Assembly: GCA_022788085.1 (NCBI GenBank)
Contig: JALEWA010000050.1
Location: 1 to 41,367 of the forward strand
DNA length: 41,367 bases
DNA from: Lachnospiraceae bacterium
Lineage (GTDB): Bacteria > Bacillota > Clostridia > Lachnospirales > Lachnospiraceae
Direction: 5' to 3'
Shown in pieces: positions 31,063 through 39,696 of this stretch; position 1 is the first letter of the stretch, and every line of letters starts with the position of its first letter. The position numbers and the translations under genes are program-made. Under the pieces are notes generated by a model, which saw only the letters and a list, made by a program, of their open reading frames with translations, was not told where the DNA came from and made no database searches.

Positions 31063-32439
31063 TTATATTAAGTCAATTGCCTCGCCAATCCCGGATATTC
31101 CTATCATACGTATACCTGAAATATTTTCCAGTCCCTCCATAGATACCTTAGGTAAAACAACCGTTTCATATCCTAGCTTCTTTGCCTCTAATACGCGTTG
31201 TTCTGCCTGACTGACAGCTCTTACTTCTCCACTTAATCCTACTTCGCCAAAACAAATTGTTTTTTCATCAATTGGTCTGTTCTTAAAGCTTGAAACAATC
31301 GCAAGTATAATTCCCAAATCCAGCGCAGGTTCATTAATCTTTAAACCACCTGTGATATTTACATATGCATCACAGTCCCCAATCTGCATCCCTGCCCTCT
31401 TTTCAAGAACTGCCATTAGCAAATTCACTCTGTTAAAATCTGTTCCGGTTGTCTGACGCCTTGGAATTCCAAAATTAGTTCTGCATACAAGAGCCTGAAT
31501 CTCTATCAATATCGGTCTTGTCCCTTCCATAGAGCATACAACAACAGAACCACTTGCTCCTACAGGTCTTCCATTCAACATAAATTCAGAAGGATTGGCA
31601 ACCTCTACTAATCCCTCTTTGCGCATTTCAAACACACCAATTTCATTCGTAGAGCCAAATCTGTTTTTTACCCCACGAAGAATTCGGTACGAAGCATGTC
31701 TGTCACCCTCAAAGTATAAAACAGTATCTACCATATGCTCCAATACTCTTGGACCCGCAACTGTTCCCTCCTTTGTAACATGCCCCACAATAAAAATAGA
31801 AATACCCAGTCCCTTTGCAAGTTGCATGAATACATTCGTCGCTTCTCTTACCTGTGATACACTTCCCGGCGCAGAGCCAACCTCCTCCTGATACATAGTC
31901 TGTATGGAGTCAATAATTACTACTTCAGGATCAGCGCGTTTTATTGCTTCTTCAATCAGTCCAAGGTTTGTTTCACACAGCAGAAGCATGTTGCTCTTAA
32001 ATTCACCTATTCGATTCGCACGCAGCTTAATCTGCTTCAAGGATTCCTCACCTGATATATACAATACCTTGTGACCATCGCCTGATAAATTCCTGCACAC
32101 CTGTAACAAAAGAGTAGATTTACCAATTCCCGGATCACCGCCTACCAAAGTCAAGGAGCCTTGGATAATACCACCTCCCAGAACCCTGTCAAGCTCTTTG
32201 ATATCTGTTGATATTCTGTCACTCTCCTCCATGGAAACAGAGCTTATCTCAACAGGCTTTGGTGCATCCTTATGAGCAAGTGTTTTTGCACTTCCTCCCA
32301 TTCCACTTCCTGTAACACTTACTTTCTCCTCTACCAAGGTATTCCACTGTTTACATCCCGGGCACTGTCCCATCCATTTTGAGGATTCATATCCGCACTC
32401 CTGACAGTAGAATACCGTCGTCACTTTTCCCTTTGCCAT
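31063..32439 (-). CDS. radA: DNA repair protein RadA (Sms)
   Basis: The 458-residue protein has the N-terminal zinc finger CQECGYESSKWMGQCPGC, a RecA-like ATPase core with Walker A GGDPGIGKST and Walker B VVIIDSIQT, the RadA motif KNRFGSTNE, and the C-terminal Lon-like domain (RVNLLMAVLEKRAG; GEVGLSGEVRAVSQAE). It moves along DNA and helps branch migration in recombination. The closeness to clpC is conserved in Firmicutes. A terminator stands only 28 bases before its start, so radA either has a hidden promoter or depends on read-through. Confidence 0.97.
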   Translation of the reverse strand: MAKGKVTTVFYCQECGYESSKWMGQCPGCKQWNTLVEEKVSVTGSGMGGSAKTLAHKDAPKPVEISSVSMEESDRISTDIKELDRVLGGGIIQGSLTLVGGDPGIGKSTLLLQVCRNLSGDGHKVLYISGEESLKQIKLRANRIGEFKSNMLLLCETNLGLIEEAIKRADPEVVIIDSIQTMYQEEVGSAPGSVSQVREATNVFMQLAKGLGISIFIVGHVTKEGTVAGPRVLEHMVDTVLYFEGDRHASYRILRGVKNRFGSTNEIGVFEMRKEGLVEVANPSEFMLNGRPVGASGSVVVCSMEGTRPILIEIQALVCRTNFGIPRRQTTGTDFNRVNLLMAVLEKRAGMQIGDCDAYVNITGGLKINEPALDLGIILAIVSSFKNRPIDEKTICFGEVGLSGEVRAVSQAEQRVLEAKKLGYETVVLPKVSMEGLENISGIRMIGISGIGEAIDLI

Positions 32440-32466
32440 ACTCTTATTATTCCCTTTCTCATGGGA

Positions 32467-32502
32467 AGAAAAATGCCTTCTCTTATCGAGAAGGCATTTT
32501 TA
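32467..32502 (-). terminator. Terminator between the beta-rich protein gene and radA
   Basis: AAAATGCCTTCTC pairs with GAGAAGGCATTTT around a 5-base loop, with a T run on the minus strand. Because radA starts 28 bases later, read-through may set radA levels. Confidence 0.88.
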
Positions 32503-32541
32503 ACTTCCTACCAATCAAGTATTTATTCTTCTAAGGTTTCA

Positions 32542-32958
32542 TTATGCTTTCTTTACAAGCTTTACATCAACCTCGCCGATTCCTTCCAGCTCAACACTTA
32601 AATTCAGCTTTCCGGAAAGATTTGTCTTCATTGTTCCGACACTCTCACCAGCAACAATCACTTCATATTCGGAGTCATCCTCAAGCCCAATGGTTATCTG
32701 AGCATCCTGATCTCCTTCTACCGTAAATGAAATTCCCTCTGCGGTTTCAGCAAAATTAAGAACAGAAGTTCCCGGAACAGATTCATATAAAAACAATCCG
32801 TTCTTTTCCAGCTTTGTCATTGCCTGAAAGGTCTTTACCTTGTAAATATCCCCTCCATGCTCATAATCTTCCTTCTTAGCCTTCTGTGCTAACTGATGAT
32901 TTCCAAAGCTGATAGCACCATTGCTCTCGGAGCGTAGTAATTCTTCAACTACTGCCAT
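32542..32958 (-). CDS. Beta-rich conserved hypothetical protein
   Basis: From the ATG at 32958 (AGGAGG nine bases before) the protein has 138 residues, starting MAVVEELLRSESNGAISFGN. Most of it is predicted beta strand (AITIGLEDDSEYEVIVAGES-like pieces; GKLNLSVELEGIGEVDVKLV). Close relatives in Lachnospiraceae are sometimes labelled endosialidase, but I see no glycosidase motif and would not use that name. It has its own promoter (32993-33020) with an overlapping palindrome TTGTAAA/TTTACAA, and sits between clpC and radA. Confidence 0.75.
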   Translation of the reverse strand: MAVVEELLRSESNGAISFGNHQLAQKAKKEDYEHGGDIYKVKTFQAMTKLEKNGLFLYESVPGTSVLNFAETAEGISFTVEGDQDAQITIGLEDDSEYEVIVAGESVGTMKTNLSGKLNLSVELEGIGEVDVKLVKKA

Positions 32959-32992
32959 TTCTTTCGTCCTCCTAAAACTTAACTCTATTGTC

Positions 32993-33029
32993 ATTCTAAT
33001 ATGCAATTGTCTTTTGTAAAAATTTACAA
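32993..33029 (-). promoter_or_regulatory. Promoter with overlapping palindrome
   Basis: TTTACA (33015-33020) and TAGAAT (32993-32998), spacer 16. The -35 box is part of the inverted repeat TTGTAAA-AA-TTTACAA (33014-33029), which could be a repressor site. Confidence 0.55.
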
Positions 33030-33097
33030 GCCATCTCTTCGTTCATGAGATTATCTAAAGTATATACTAAAATATCGACTTTTTCCACTGAAAAAAT

Positions 33098-35545
33098 TTA
33101 ATTTTTTACAGTAAATGTTACCTTTTCATTTTTGATGCCTGCCTGAACAATATCACCGCGTTTTACCCTGCCTTCCAGGATTGCCGTAGCAAGCTCATCC
33201 TCTACGACATTCTGCACTGCACGCTTCAAAGGTCTTGCGCCCATCTTAAGATCAGAATATTTACGTACAAGATATTCCTTCAATGAGTTTGTAAAGGTCA
33301 ATTCTATATCCATTTGTGTCCTGCATCTGTCACAAAGGTTCTTAGATAACAGCGTGATAATCTGTTTCATATCCTTTTCTGTCAATGGATGGAATACCAT
33401 GATCTCGTCAATTCGGTTAATGAATTCCGGCTTGAATAAACGCTTTACTTCTTCCATAACATTGGATTTCATCTTGTTATAATCGGCTTTCTCATCCTTC
33501 TTGGAAGCAAATCCAAGATTCTTCGGATCAATAATTCTCTGTGCGCCGGCATTGGAAGTCATGATAAGAACGGTATTCTTAAAACTTACCTTACGCCCCT
33601 TTGAATCTGTAATATGCCCATCATCCAACACCTGTAACAACATATTAAATACATCAGGATGAGCCTTTTCAATCTCATCAAAGAGTACAACGGAATAAGG
33701 ATTACGTCTGACCTTTTCACTTAGCTGGCCACCTTCTTCAAATCCTACATATCCTGGCGGTGAGCCAATCATCTTAGAAACAGAATGAGACTCCATATAT
33801 TCTGACATATCTACACGAATCAAGGCATTCTCAGAGCCAAACATTGCTTCCGCCAATGCTTTTGACAGCTCGGTTTTACCTACACCTGTCGGTCCTAAGA
33901 AAAGGAACGAGCCAATTGGTCTGTTTGGATCCTGCAAGCCCACACGACCACGCTTCATAGCTCTTGCAACCGCACTGACAGCCTCCTCCTGTCCAATTAC
34001 ACGTTTGTGTAAAATAGACTCCAGCTTGAGCAGTCTTTCGCTTTCCTGCTGTGCCAGCTTCTGTACCGGAATCTTAGTCCAGTTTGATACCACCTCTGCA
34101 ATATCATTTTCTGTTACAATCAGATTCTTCTGCGCCTGATTCTTCTCGTATTTATTAACAGCTTTCTGATATTTCTTAATCAGCTCCTCCTGATTCTGTC
34201 GGAGCTCTGCTGCCTGTGTAAATGCTTCTATTTTAATAGAACGCTCTATCTGAAGCTCCATTTTCTTAATTTCTTCAGACATGGATTTCAGATTCTCCGG
34301 GACATTCATATTCTTGAGCCTGATTGCTGCGGAAGCTTCATCAATCAGGTCAATTGCTTTATCCGGCAGGTTTCTATCATTGATGTAACGTTCTGAAAGC
34401 TTAACTGCCGCCTCAATTGCTTCCTTTGTAATCGTAACCTTATGATGTTCCTCATATTTATGAGCAATTCCCTGTAAAATACCAATCGCTTCCTCCTGCG
34501 TCGGTTCTTCTACCATGACAGGCTGAAAACGTCGTTCAAGTGCTGCATCCTTTTCAATATATTTACGGTATTCTGCAATTGTTGTTGCACCAATCAGCTG
34601 AATTTCACCTCTTGACAAGGATGGCTTTAAAATATTAGAAGCGTCAATAGCACCTTCTGCACCGCCTGCACCGATCAGAGTATGAAGTTCATCAAGAAAC
34701 AGATATATATTTCCTGCTTCAATAACTTCCCTGATTACTTTCTTAATTCTCTCTTCAAATTCACCACGGTATTTAGAACCCGCTACCATACCTGATAAAT
34801 CCAAGGTTACTACTCTCTTGTTCTTCACCGTATCAGGTACTTCTCCTCTCACAATACGAAGGGCAAGTCCTTCTGCAATTGCTGTTTTACCTACACCCGG
34901 TTCACCAATCAGACATGGGTTATTCTTTGTTCTTCTTGAAAGGATCTGCACAACACGCATGATTTCTGTTTCTCTGCCAATAACAGGATCAAGTTTTCCT
35001 TCCCTTGCCAGTTCAGTCAAATCTCTACTATACTGATTCAGCGTCGTTGTTGTTCCTTCTTTTTTCTTTTTATTTCGACTCTTTGCAAGATCATCCTTAT
35101 GCTGTGACACGTCCTCACCCATAGCAATTAACGTATCCATATACAATTTCTGAATATTAATTCCTATGGTATTCAGCAGCCGTAATCCTACATTCTCGCC
35201 TTCGCGTATTAAAGCCAACAAAATATGCTCAGTTCCCGTCATTGTACTGTGATACTTTTCTGCCAGCTTATGACTATCCTCCAGGATTCTGGCTGCTCTT
35301 GGGGAATATCCATCCCGTTCCTCTACTGCCAGATTTCCTTCCGGTGCAATCAGATCTTTAATCATACTGTTAAGCTGAATCTCATCTACACCATTTTCCA
35401 TAAGAACCTTTGCTGCTACACCGGTTTTCTCTTTTGCCAGACCTACAAGCAAATGCTCACTGCCAACATAATTCTGATGCAGATCCTTTGCTGCCTTTGA
35501 TGCCAAATTCAGCGCAGTTTTTGCTTTATCTGTAAATTGCATCAT
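33098..35545 (-). CDS. clpC: ATP-dependent Clp protease ATP-binding subunit ClpC
   Basis: The 815-residue protein has a double Clp_N domain (about 1-145), a first AAA+ domain with GEPGVGKTAIAEGLA and FLDELHTLIGAGGAEG, a middle coiled segment with a UVR motif (about 415-460), and a second AAA+ domain with LGPTGVGKTELSKAL and FDEIEKAHPDVF. It unfolds proteins for ClpP. In many Firmicutes ctsR-mcsA-mcsB precede clpC; here a GntR gene does, with a 4-base ATGA overlap, so translation is coupled and control must differ. It is full length. Confidence 0.97.
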   Translation of the reverse strand: MMQFTDKAKTALNLASKAAKDLHQNYVGSEHLLVGLAKEKTGVAAKVLMENGVDEIQLNSMIKDLIAPEGNLAVEERDGYSPRAARILEDSHKLAEKYHSTMTGTEHILLALIREGENVGLRLLNTIGINIQKLYMDTLIAMGEDVSQHKDDLAKSRNKKKKEGTTTTLNQYSRDLTELAREGKLDPVIGRETEIMRVVQILSRRTKNNPCLIGEPGVGKTAIAEGLALRIVRGEVPDTVKNKRVVTLDLSGMVAGSKYRGEFEERIKKVIREVIEAGNIYLFLDELHTLIGAGGAEGAIDASNILKPSLSRGEIQLIGATTIAEYRKYIEKDAALERRFQPVMVEEPTQEEAIGILQGIAHKYEEHHKVTITKEAIEAAVKLSERYINDRNLPDKAIDLIDEASAAIRLKNMNVPENLKSMSEEIKKMELQIERSIKIEAFTQAAELRQNQEELIKKYQKAVNKYEKNQAQKNLIVTENDIAEVVSNWTKIPVQKLAQQESERLLKLESILHKRVIGQEEAVSAVARAMKRGRVGLQDPNRPIGSFLFLGPTGVGKTELSKALAEAMFGSENALIRVDMSEYMESHSVSKMIGSPPGYVGFEEGGQLSEKVRRNPYSVVLFDEIEKAHPDVFNMLLQVLDDGHITDSKGRKVSFKNTVLIMTSNAGAQRIIDPKNLGFASKKDEKADYNKMKSNVMEEVKRLFKPEFINRIDEIMVFHPLTEKDMKQIITLLSKNLCDRCRTQMDIELTFTNSLKEYLVRKYSDLKMGARPLKRAVQNVVEDELATAILEGRVKRGDIVQAGIKNEKVTFTVKN

Positions 35546-35928
35546 TCTATGCCTCCATTATCATCATAATTTTGATAGATTTCATCGATTAATGCATGTA
35601 CTTCTTCCTTCGATATCTTCTTACATCGACTCTTGGCAAGTAATACCTGCATATCCTTTTTCAGCTCTTCCATCGCCTGCAGTTTATCAATATCGATGGC
35701 GATTACTGCACCCCTTCTACGGTCAACCTTAACGAAGCCTTCCTGTCGTAAGACAGAATAAGCCTTATTTACTGTATGCATGTTAATTCCTATCGTATCT
35801 GCAAGCTGTCTCACGGAAGGAAGTGCATCTCCTTCCTGATACTGAGACGTAGCAATTCCGATTATAATCTGATTCCTTAGCTGTAGATACAATGCCTCAT
35901 CACTATTAAAATCAATTTCTATAAACAT
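35542..35928 (-). CDS. GntR-family regulator, YtrA subfamily
   Basis: The 128-residue protein has an N-terminal winged helix (about 10-75: YLQLRNQIIIGIATSQ... LPSVRQLADTIGINMHTVNKAYSVLRQEGFV) and a short C-terminal part, the layout of YtrA-type regulators, which usually sit first in ABC-transporter operons. Here it is first in an operon with clpC, replacing ctsR. Its effector is unknown. The promoter is at 35972-36000. Confidence 0.92.
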   Translation of the reverse strand: MFIEIDFNSDEALYLQLRNQIIIGIATSQYQEGDALPSVRQLADTIGINMHTVNKAYSVLRQEGFVKVDRRRGAVIAIDIDKLQAMEELKKDMQVLLAKSRCKKISKEEVHALIDEIYQNYDDNGGIE

Positions 35929-35971
35929 TTTATAACCGTACCTTTCCTACATCCTTTTGGCTGTTATATAA

Positions 35972-36000
35972 ATTCTAGCACACTGCTATGTGGTATACAA
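35972..36000 (-). promoter_or_regulatory. Sigma-A promoter of gntR-clpC
   Basis: TTGTAT (35995-36000) and TAGAAT (35972-35977), spacer 17. I see no CtsR or CIRCE heat-shock site around it; the GntR protein itself is the likely regulator. Confidence 0.7.
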
Positions 36001-36012
36001 GTGAATATTTTA

Positions 36013-36048
36013 TAAAGAGCTTTACCAGTTTCCTGATAAAGCTCTTCT
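36013..36048. terminator. Probable terminator of the SH3 membrane protein gene
   Basis: AAGAGCTTTA pairs with TAAAGCTCTT around a 13-base loop; the T run on the minus strand is broken (TTTATAAAAT). It lies after the stop at 36064. Confidence 0.65.
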
Positions 36049-36063
36049 TCATTTTCATTTTAT

Positions 36064-37740
36064 TTAGATGTCAATAAATTCCATATCATCATCTTCAGCC
36101 TCTAAGAAGTTCTTAGCCCTGCGACCATTCTGTAGCTGCTGATTCTGATTACCCTTATTAGGACGATTCTGTTGAGGTGCCGGTCTTCTTGCTGGTCCCT
36201 CTCCCGGCTGACGCCTTGGTGCCTGCCCATTTCCCGGCTGCGGTTGGCGTCTTGGTGCCTGTCCGTTTTCCGGTTGTGGTTGACGTCTTGGTACCTGTCC
36301 ATTTTCCGGTTGTGGCTGACGTCTTGGTGCCTGTCCATTTTCCGGTTGTGGCTGACGTCTTGGTGTCTGTCCACTTTCCGGCTGTGGCTGACGTCTTGGT
36401 GCCTGTCCGCTTTCCGGTTGCTGTGGTCTCTCCGGACGTCTTTGTGGTTGAGGTCTTTCAGGACGTCTTACCGGCTGCTGAACCGGTTCTTCTTCCTCTT
36501 CTAATTCCTCTTCCTCAAGTTCTTCGTCATCTTCGTCATAATTTTCTTCACCATCATCGTCATCATCATACTCATCATAATAGTCGGATGTATATTCTCT
36601 AAGCTTTAAGAACATTAACGCAATGATTACAAGCAGGATAACAATGACTACAACAAGAATAATAATTGGGAACAGATTGCCTGCTCCTGCTTTTCCGTCA
36701 GGAATCACAGCATCTGCGGTATCGTACACATATCTCTGATATATACCATTTTCTGAATCATATAAGAACCAGCCGGTTTCACCGTTCTGCTTCTGTGCAT
36801 AGAAAAGATAGAACTTACCATTCTTATATGCATTGATATCCTGATCTTCCCACTTCAGAATAATCGGTGTAAATTCAGGAAGTACATATACTTGCTGATC
36901 CACATTCATCAGAATGATATTGGCATTTTCATCCTGTGGTTCTGATGCCTGCTCCTGTGGCTGTTCTTCCTCAACAGGTTCTGTACTAACTTCTGTCGGG
37001 ATTTCCTCAGGTGTTTCCTCTGTACCTGTAATCTCTGACACTGCTGTATCAGGTGAAACACTATCAAAGGTAACAAGGTCTGCACGAATAAAACCTGTTA
37101 TCTGCTTATTATTGTAAGAAAAAGATACCTGATACCACTTCTTACCATCCGGTGCCGTTGCCTCACCGTTTACCGTTAAGACCATACCTTTATTAGCAGT
37201 TGCAACTACATCATGCTGTGTAGAAGCTCCTTTTCTAATTCTTACATTGCTTGTCACTACTGTTCCTGTTTTCTGCTCCACTGCAGTGACCTGTGTTTCA
37301 GAAGTATCCACTGTAGTAGTTGTTGTATTTGCTGTCGTTGTTGTACTTGCATTTTCGTTTGGAACAGTTGCAATCGTTCCATCTGTTTTCTTCTGGACTA
37401 AGTCAGAACGAATAAATCCCTTTGTCTCAGAATTTACATACACCTGATACCAAATATTTCCGTCTGCTCCCGTTGTCTGTCCACAGATAGATAAGGTATC
37501 TCCACTCTTTACGCCTGCCAATGCTTCACTGGAGGTATCTGCTGTTGCTCGAATCTTTGCACCTGCCACAATTACAGTTGCCGGTACTTCATCTGCAAAA
37601 ACTACTGTTCCTATGCTTAAAACCATGCAGAAAAGCATTACTGCAAATATATGAATCCATGATTTAAAAGCTTTTCCAGCTTTCCTACACATGGTATTTT
37701 CTACTTTTTCTGCCTTATTGTTATGTCTAAAATTGCTCAT
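36064..37740 (-). CDS. Membrane protein with two SH3 domains and a Pro/Arg/Gln repeat tail
   Basis: The 558-residue protein has a signal or anchor helix (about 28-50), SH3b domain 1 (about 54-115), a Thr-rich linker, SH3b domain 2 (about 155-228), an Asp/Glu/Pro-rich part, a second membrane helix (about 355-380, LFPIIILVVVIVILLVIIALM), a strongly acidic stretch, then repeats of about 12 residues with the core PENGQAPRRQPQ. By topology the SH3 domains face the wall and the charged tail faces the cytoplasm. The tail is coded by a 36-base minisatellite (36210-36425). It begins 34 bases after purD and may be co-transcribed. Its role is unknown; a link between wall sensing and the cytoplasm is a guess. 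Confidence 0.88.
   Translation of the reverse strand: MSNFRHNNKAEKVENTMCRKAGKAFKSWIHIFAVMLFCMVLSIGTVVFADEVPATVIVAGAKIRATADTSSEALAGVKSGDTLSICGQTTGADGNIWYQVYVNSETKGFIRSDLVQKKTDGTIATVPNENASTTTTANTTTTTVDTSETQVTAVEQKTGTVVTSNVRIRKGASTQHDVVATANKGMVLTVNGEATAPDGKKWYQVSFSYNNKQITGFIRADLVTFDSVSPDTAVSEITGTEETPEEIPTEVSTEPVEEEQPQEQASEPQDENANIILMNVDQQVYVLPEFTPIILKWEDQDINAYKNGKFYLFYAQKQNGETGWFLYDSENGIYQRYVYDTADAVIPDGKAGAGNLFPIIILVVVIVILLVIIALMFLKLREYTSDYYDEYDDDDDGEENYDEDDEELEEEELEEEEEPVQQPVRRPERPQPQRRPERPQQPESGQAPRRQPQPESGQTPRRQPQPENGQAPRRQPQPENGQVPRRQPQPENGQAPRRQPQPGNGQAPRRQPGEGPARRPAPQQNRPNKGNQNQQLQNGRRAKNFLEAEDDDMEFIDI
36210..36425 (-). repeat. 36-base coding minisatellite, six units
   Basis: Units start near 36210, 36246, 36282, 36318, 36354 and 36390, each 36 bases (12 codons). 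The central four differ at only a few bases; the outer ones are more diverged. The unit length keeps the frame, so copy number can change without breaking the protein. Confidence 0.9.
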
Positions 37741-37774
37741 TCTCCTTCTCCTATGCTTCCCCTGATAGATTATG

Positions 37775-39046
37775 CTATGCTTCGTCTATCGCTTTTCCTA
37801 TATCATGACGCATATACTTGTTGTCAAAATCAATCCATTCTGTTGCCGCATATGCGTTTGCCCTTGCTTCCTTAAGGTTTGCACCCTTAGCAGTAACACC
37901 AAGTACGCGTCCGCCATTTGTAACTATTTTACCATTCTTAAGTGTTGTTCCTGCATGGAAGCAATAATATCCATCCTTACCTTCAAAGTTCTCAAGTCCT
38001 CTGATCTCTAATCCTTTATCATATTTTACCGGATAACCCTCTGAAGCCAAAACAACACAAACCGCTGCATTATCTTCGAACTGAAGATCTATTTCATCAA
38101 GCCTTCCATCAATACATGCTTCCATTACCTCAATAATGTCATTCTTCATACGTGGAAGTACAACCTGTGCCTCAGGATCGCCAAATCTGGCATTGTATTC
38201 CAGTACCTTTGGTCCCTTTTCAGTCAGCATCAGGCCAAAGAAGATAATGCCCTTGAATTCTCTTCCTTCAGCAGCCATTGCATCAACCGTTGCCTGGTAA
38301 ATGTACTTCTTACAGAACTCATCAACTTCTGCTGTATAGAACGGACTTGGTGAAAAGGTTCCCATACCACCTGTATTAAGTCCCTGATCTCCATCCTTAG
38401 CTCTCTTGTGATCCTGAGCAGATGTCATAGTTTTAATGGTCTTACCATCAACATAGGATAATACAGACACTTCACGGCCAGTCATAAATTCTTCGATTAC
38501 CATACGATTGCCGGCCGTACCAAACTGCTTATCAAGCATAATGCTCTTTACGCCTTTCCTGGCTTCCTCTAACGTATTGCAGATTAGTACACCCTTTCCA
38601 AGAGCAAGTCCATCCGCTTTCAAAACGATAGGGAATTGTGATGTTTCCAGATACCCAATCGCATCCTCAGCATTATCAAAATTCTCATACGCTGCTGTCG
38701 GAATATTGTATTTCTTCATCAAATCCTTGGAAAATGCTTTCGATCCTTCCAGAATCGCTGCATTCTTTCTAGGACCAAATGCTCTTAAGCCTGCCTTTTC
38801 CAATTCATCAATCAAGCCTCCAACCAATGGATCATCCATTCCTACGATAGTAAGGTCAATTGCCTTTTCCTTGGCAAATGCTACAATTTTATCGAATTCC
38901 ATAGCACCGATTGGAACACATTCTGCTATCATACCAATACCGGCATTTCCCGGTGCACAGTATATCTTATCAACCTTAGGGCTTTTTGCCACACTTGTTG
39001 CAATTGCATGCTCTCTTCCGCCGCTTCCAACAATTAGTACTTTCAT
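37775..39046 (-). CDS. purD: Phosphoribosylamine-glycine ligase
   Basis: The 423-residue ATP-grasp enzyme joins glycine to phosphoribosylamine in purine synthesis. Landmarks are the N-terminal GSGGREHAIA, the LALGKGV segment, the GGMGTFSPSPFYT loop and the EYNARFGDPEAQVVLP motif with metal ligands. GGAGG precedes the ATG at 39046; the open frame up to 39058 is unsupported. It is the last pur gene visible, 47 bases after purN. Confidence 0.97.
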   Translation of the reverse strand: MKVLIVGSGGREHAIATSVAKSPKVDKIYCAPGNAGIGMIAECVPIGAMEFDKIVAFAKEKAIDLTIVGMDDPLVGGLIDELEKAGLRAFGPRKNAAILEGSKAFSKDLMKKYNIPTAAYENFDNAEDAIGYLETSQFPIVLKADGLALGKGVLICNTLEEARKGVKSIMLDKQFGTAGNRMVIEEFMTGREVSVLSYVDGKTIKTMTSAQDHKRAKDGDQGLNTGGMGTFSPSPFYTAEVDEFCKKYIYQATVDAMAAEGREFKGIIFFGLMLTEKGPKVLEYNARFGDPEAQVVLPRMKNDIIEVMEACIDGRLDEIDLQFEDNAAVCVVLASEGYPVKYDKGLEIRGLENFEGKDGYYCFHAGTTLKNGKIVTNGGRVLGVTAKGANLKEARANAYAATEWIDFDNKYMRHDIGKAIDEA

Positions 39047-39093
39047 TTCTGCCTCCAAATTTTCTATAATGATTCATCCTGTAAATAAGAAAA

Positions 39094-39696
39094 TCACTGC
39101 AATGAAATTTCACCGTTTGCAATCATATTAATTGCCTGCGGCAATATCTTCCATTCAGCCTCTTCCATAACTCTTTGCTGTAAGGATTTTGGTGTATCAT
39201 CCGGCAATACTTCTACCGCCTTTTGTAAGATAATGGGACCTGTATCCGTACCCTCATCAACAAAATGTACCGTTGCACCTGTTACTTTTACGCCTCTTTC
39301 CAATGCTGCTTCATGAACCTTTAATCCATAATATCCGGTTCCGCAGAAGGAAGGAATCAGGGATGGATGAATGTTGATGATACGGTTGCGATACTTCTGA
39401 ATCATTTGAGCTGGAATAACCACCAGGAAGCCTGCAAGCACAACCAAATCCGGTTCCACTTCATCAATTGCAGCAAGAAATGCTTCATTAAACTGATCTC
39501 TTGACTCAAAATCTTTCGGTGAAACTGCAAGTGCATCAATGCCATGCTTCTGTGCTCTTTCTAAAGCGAAGGCATTCTTATTGTTACTGAAAACTCTTAC
39601 GATTTCTGTATTCTTTATGGTTCCTGCATCTATGGCATCCATGATTGCCTGTAAATTCGTACCACCACCTGATACGCACACGCATATCCTTAGCAT
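39094..39696 (-). CDS. purN: Phosphoribosylglycinamide formyltransferase
   Basis: The 200-residue protein transfers a formyl group from 10-formyl-THF to GAR. It has SGGGTNLQAIMDA near the N-terminus, the catalytic NIHPSLIPSFCG with its Asn and His, and VHFVDEGTDTGPII with the catalytic Asp. AAGGAG precedes the ATG, and the start overlaps the end of purM by seven bases, suggesting coupled translation. Confidence 0.97.
   Translation of the reverse strand: MLRICVCVSGGGTNLQAIMDAIDAGTIKNTEIVRVFSNNKNAFALERAQKHGIDALAVSPKDFESRDQFNEAFLAAIDEVEPDLVVLAGFLVVIPAQMIQKYRNRIINIHPSLIPSFCGTGYYGLKVHEAALERGVKVTGATVHFVDEGTDTGPIILQKAVEVLPDDTPKSLQQRVMEEAEWKILPQAINMIANGEISLQ

Noticed and set aside
36210-36425. Possible CRISPR array (regular 36-base units)
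   Set aside because: There are no unique spacers; units are directly adjacent, in frame and translated as part of a protein.
36177-36602. Long open frames on the plus strand opposite the repeat tail
   Set aside because: They are frames kept open by the 36-base repeat and the biased codons of the real minus-strand gene; they have no ribosome binding site and give low-complexity Val/Pro or Trp/Ser-rich proteins.
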